Source of the DNA: Novosphingobium sp.
GTDB lineage: Bacteria > Pseudomonadota > Alphaproteobacteria > Sphingomonadales > Sphingomonadaceae
Assembly (NCBI GenBank): GCA_009885425.1
Contig: VFKS01000159.1
Coordinates: 1 to 6,657 of the forward strand
Direction: 5' to 3'
DNA length: 6,657 bases
The translations under genes and the position numbers were made by a program. The notes under the pieces are model-generated. The model did no database searches. It was not told the DNA's origin and saw nothing but the letters and a program-made list of their open reading frames with translations. Positions within the stretch are counted from its first letter, which is position 1. Every line of letters starts with the position of its first letter. This document shows positions 5,483 through 6,657 of the stretch, piece by piece.

Positions 5483-6657
5483 ATGCGCCTATTCGCAGCC
5501 TTGTTCGCCGCAACGATCCTCACAGCATCGCCAGCCTTGGCCGAGGGCGGCCCGGTGAGCCCGGCTTCCAGTCAAGCCGCGGTCAAGGCGCTCGATTTCG
5601 AACGCGTCTTCGCCAGCCCCAGCCTCAACGGCGCAGTGCCGCGGGGGGTGAAACTTTCGCCCGATGGCCGTTGGCTGACCGTTCTGCGCGCGCGCGGTGA
5701 TGATCGCGAGCGTTATGACCTGTGGGGGTTTGATCGCAACAGCGGCCAGTGGACGATGCTGGTCGACAGTCTCAAGCTCGGATCGGGCAAAGAGCTGTCC
5801 GAAGCCGAAAAGATGCAGCGCGAACGCCAGCGGATTGGCGATCTCAAGGGGATCGTGGCCTACGAATGGACGGCGGACAGCAAGGCCATTCTGGTCCCGC
5901 TCGATGGCGATCTGTACCTTGCCGGGCTGGACGGCAAAGTTACCCGGCTGACTGACAGTGCGGGCGACGAACTCAACCCGGCGCTCAGCCCCAAAGGCGG
6001 CTATGTCTCGTTTGTTCGCGACCAGCGGTTGTGGGCGGGCAAGGTCGGGGCAGAGGCGCAGCCGGTTTCGCCTGCGGAAACCGCCGACACCGTCCATTGG
6101 GGCGAGGCGGAGTTTGTCGCGCAAGAGGAAATGGCCCGCTTCACCGGCTACTGGTGGTCGCCCGATGACAGCCGGATCGCGGTGCAGCGATTCGATGATG
6201 CCCCGGTCGGGATCGTCACCCGCGCCGCGATCGGCGCCGAGGGGACCAAGACCTTTCAACAGCGCTATCCCGTCGCCGGATCGCCCAATTCGCTGGTTTC
6301 GCTGTTCGTGATGGCGCCGGATGGCACCGCCAAGGTCGAAGTCGATCTGGGGCCGGACAAGGATATCTACCTCGCCCGGGTGAATTGGGCGCCCGATGGA
6401 AAGACGCTGTATGTTCAGCGCCAGAACCGCGCGCAGACCCGGCTCGATATGCTCAGCGTCGATCCCGCCACCGGTAAGGCGAAAGTGCTGTTTACCGAAA
6501 CGGCCGCGCCCAGCAGCTGGGTCAACCTGTCAAACGACTACCGCTTCCTCAAGGATGGCAGCCTGATCTGGTGGTCCGAACGCGACGGGTTTGGCCATCT
6601 GTGGCATTTCAAGAACGGCAAATGGAAGCAGCTGACCAAGGGGCCGTGGGTGGTCAC
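5483..6657 (+). CDS. Secreted dipeptidyl-peptidase IV-like S9B serine peptidase, N-terminal part (partial at window edge)
   Basis: The 391 residues visible are open to the window edge with no stop. The protein starts with a Sec signal peptide (likely cleavage after ALA at residue 20), so it acts in the periplasm or outside the cell. The body is the DPP IV N-terminal beta-propeller, with repeated SPDG/TADS/APDG blade turns (59-62, 130-133, 303-306). It also carries the HWGEAEFVAQEEM segment (205-217), whose E215-E216 match the paired glutamates that hold the substrate amino terminus in DPP IV. GYWWSPDDSRIAV (222-234) follows, a family hallmark. The end, around WKQLTKGPWVV, is late in the propeller. 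The alpha/beta-hydrolase catalytic domain with Ser-Asp-His should lie beyond the window. It would release X-Pro or X-Ala dipeptides for peptide scavenging. The ribosome-binding site is poor (GGGGA at 5465-5469, 13 nt from the ATG). Confidence 0.92.
   Translation, partial: MRLFAALFAATILTASPALAEGGPVSPASSQAAVKALDFERVFASPSLNGAVPRGVKLSPDGRWLTVLRARGDDRERYDLWGFDRNSGQWTMLVDSLKLGSGKELSEAEKMQRERQRIGDLKGIVAYEWTADSKAILVPLDGDLYLAGLDGKVTRLTDSAGDELNPALSPKGGYVSFVRDQRLWAGKVGAEAQPVSPAETADTVHWGEAEFVAQEEMARFTGYWWSPDDSRIAVQRFDDAPVGIVTRAAIGAEGTKTFQQRYPVAGSPNSLVSLFVMAPDGTAKVEVDLGPDKDIYLARVNWAPDGKTLYVQRQNRAQTRLDMLSVDPATGKAKVLFTETAAPSSWVNLSNDYRFLKDGSLIWWSERDGFGHLWHFKNGKWKQLTKGPWVV

Noticed and set aside
5489..6259. 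Minus-strand 256-residue open frame opposite the DPP IV-like gene
   Set aside because: The plus strand encodes a clear signal peptide and DPP IV propeller motifs throughout. The antisense frame shows no recognisable motif and is a high-GC shadow.

Overview
The window reads as a high-GC alphaproteobacterial chromosome, most likely from the Sphingomonadales (an Erythrobacteraceae- or Sphingomonadaceae-like organism). The reasons are the small FYDLN-acid-type zinc-ribbon protein next to a tRNA-Ala, an S16 protein with a very long Ala/Glu tail, and a secreted DPP IV-type peptidase. The assignment is an inference from family knowledge; no 16S or other taxonomic marker is present.

Layout. Positions 18-335 encode a small zinc-ribbon protein with an acidic tail, followed by a GC-rich hairpin (351-378). 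A tRNA-Ala(GGC) with encoded CCA lies at 435-510 and has its own intrinsic terminator (540-575). The translation and secretion cluster comes next: ffh (599-2056), rpsP (2094-2789) and rimM (2799-3308), all on the plus strand. The classical order would continue straight into trmD and rplS. Here an opposite-strand gene (3317-4177) intervenes. It encodes an exported protein with the remains of an amidase_2/AmpD-like zinc site. trmD (4259-5005) and rplS (5002-5382) then resume on the plus strand, overlap by ATGA, and end at a strong intrinsic terminator (5427-5458). The last gene (5483 to the window edge) is the N-terminal part of a secreted S9B dipeptidyl-peptidase IV-like enzyme. It has no stop codon in the window, so it is partial.

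How the genes work together. Ffh is the protein part of the signal recognition particle. bS16 and bL19 are ribosomal proteins, RimM matures the 30S subunit around S19 and 16S rRNA, and TrmD makes m1G37 in tRNAs. This is a growth-linked housekeeping cluster. The amidase-like and DPP IV-like proteins are envelope enzymes with signal peptides and probably have separate regulation.

I see no mobile element, CRISPR array, phage gene or defence system, and no clearly undescribed system. The points most worth a second look are the gene inserted between rimM and trmD, the divergent amidase-like protein it encodes, the S16 tail, the in-frame abutment of rpsP with a TTG-started rimM, and a Glu at the TrmD catalytic Asp position. 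No gene-free stretch exceeds 300 bases.
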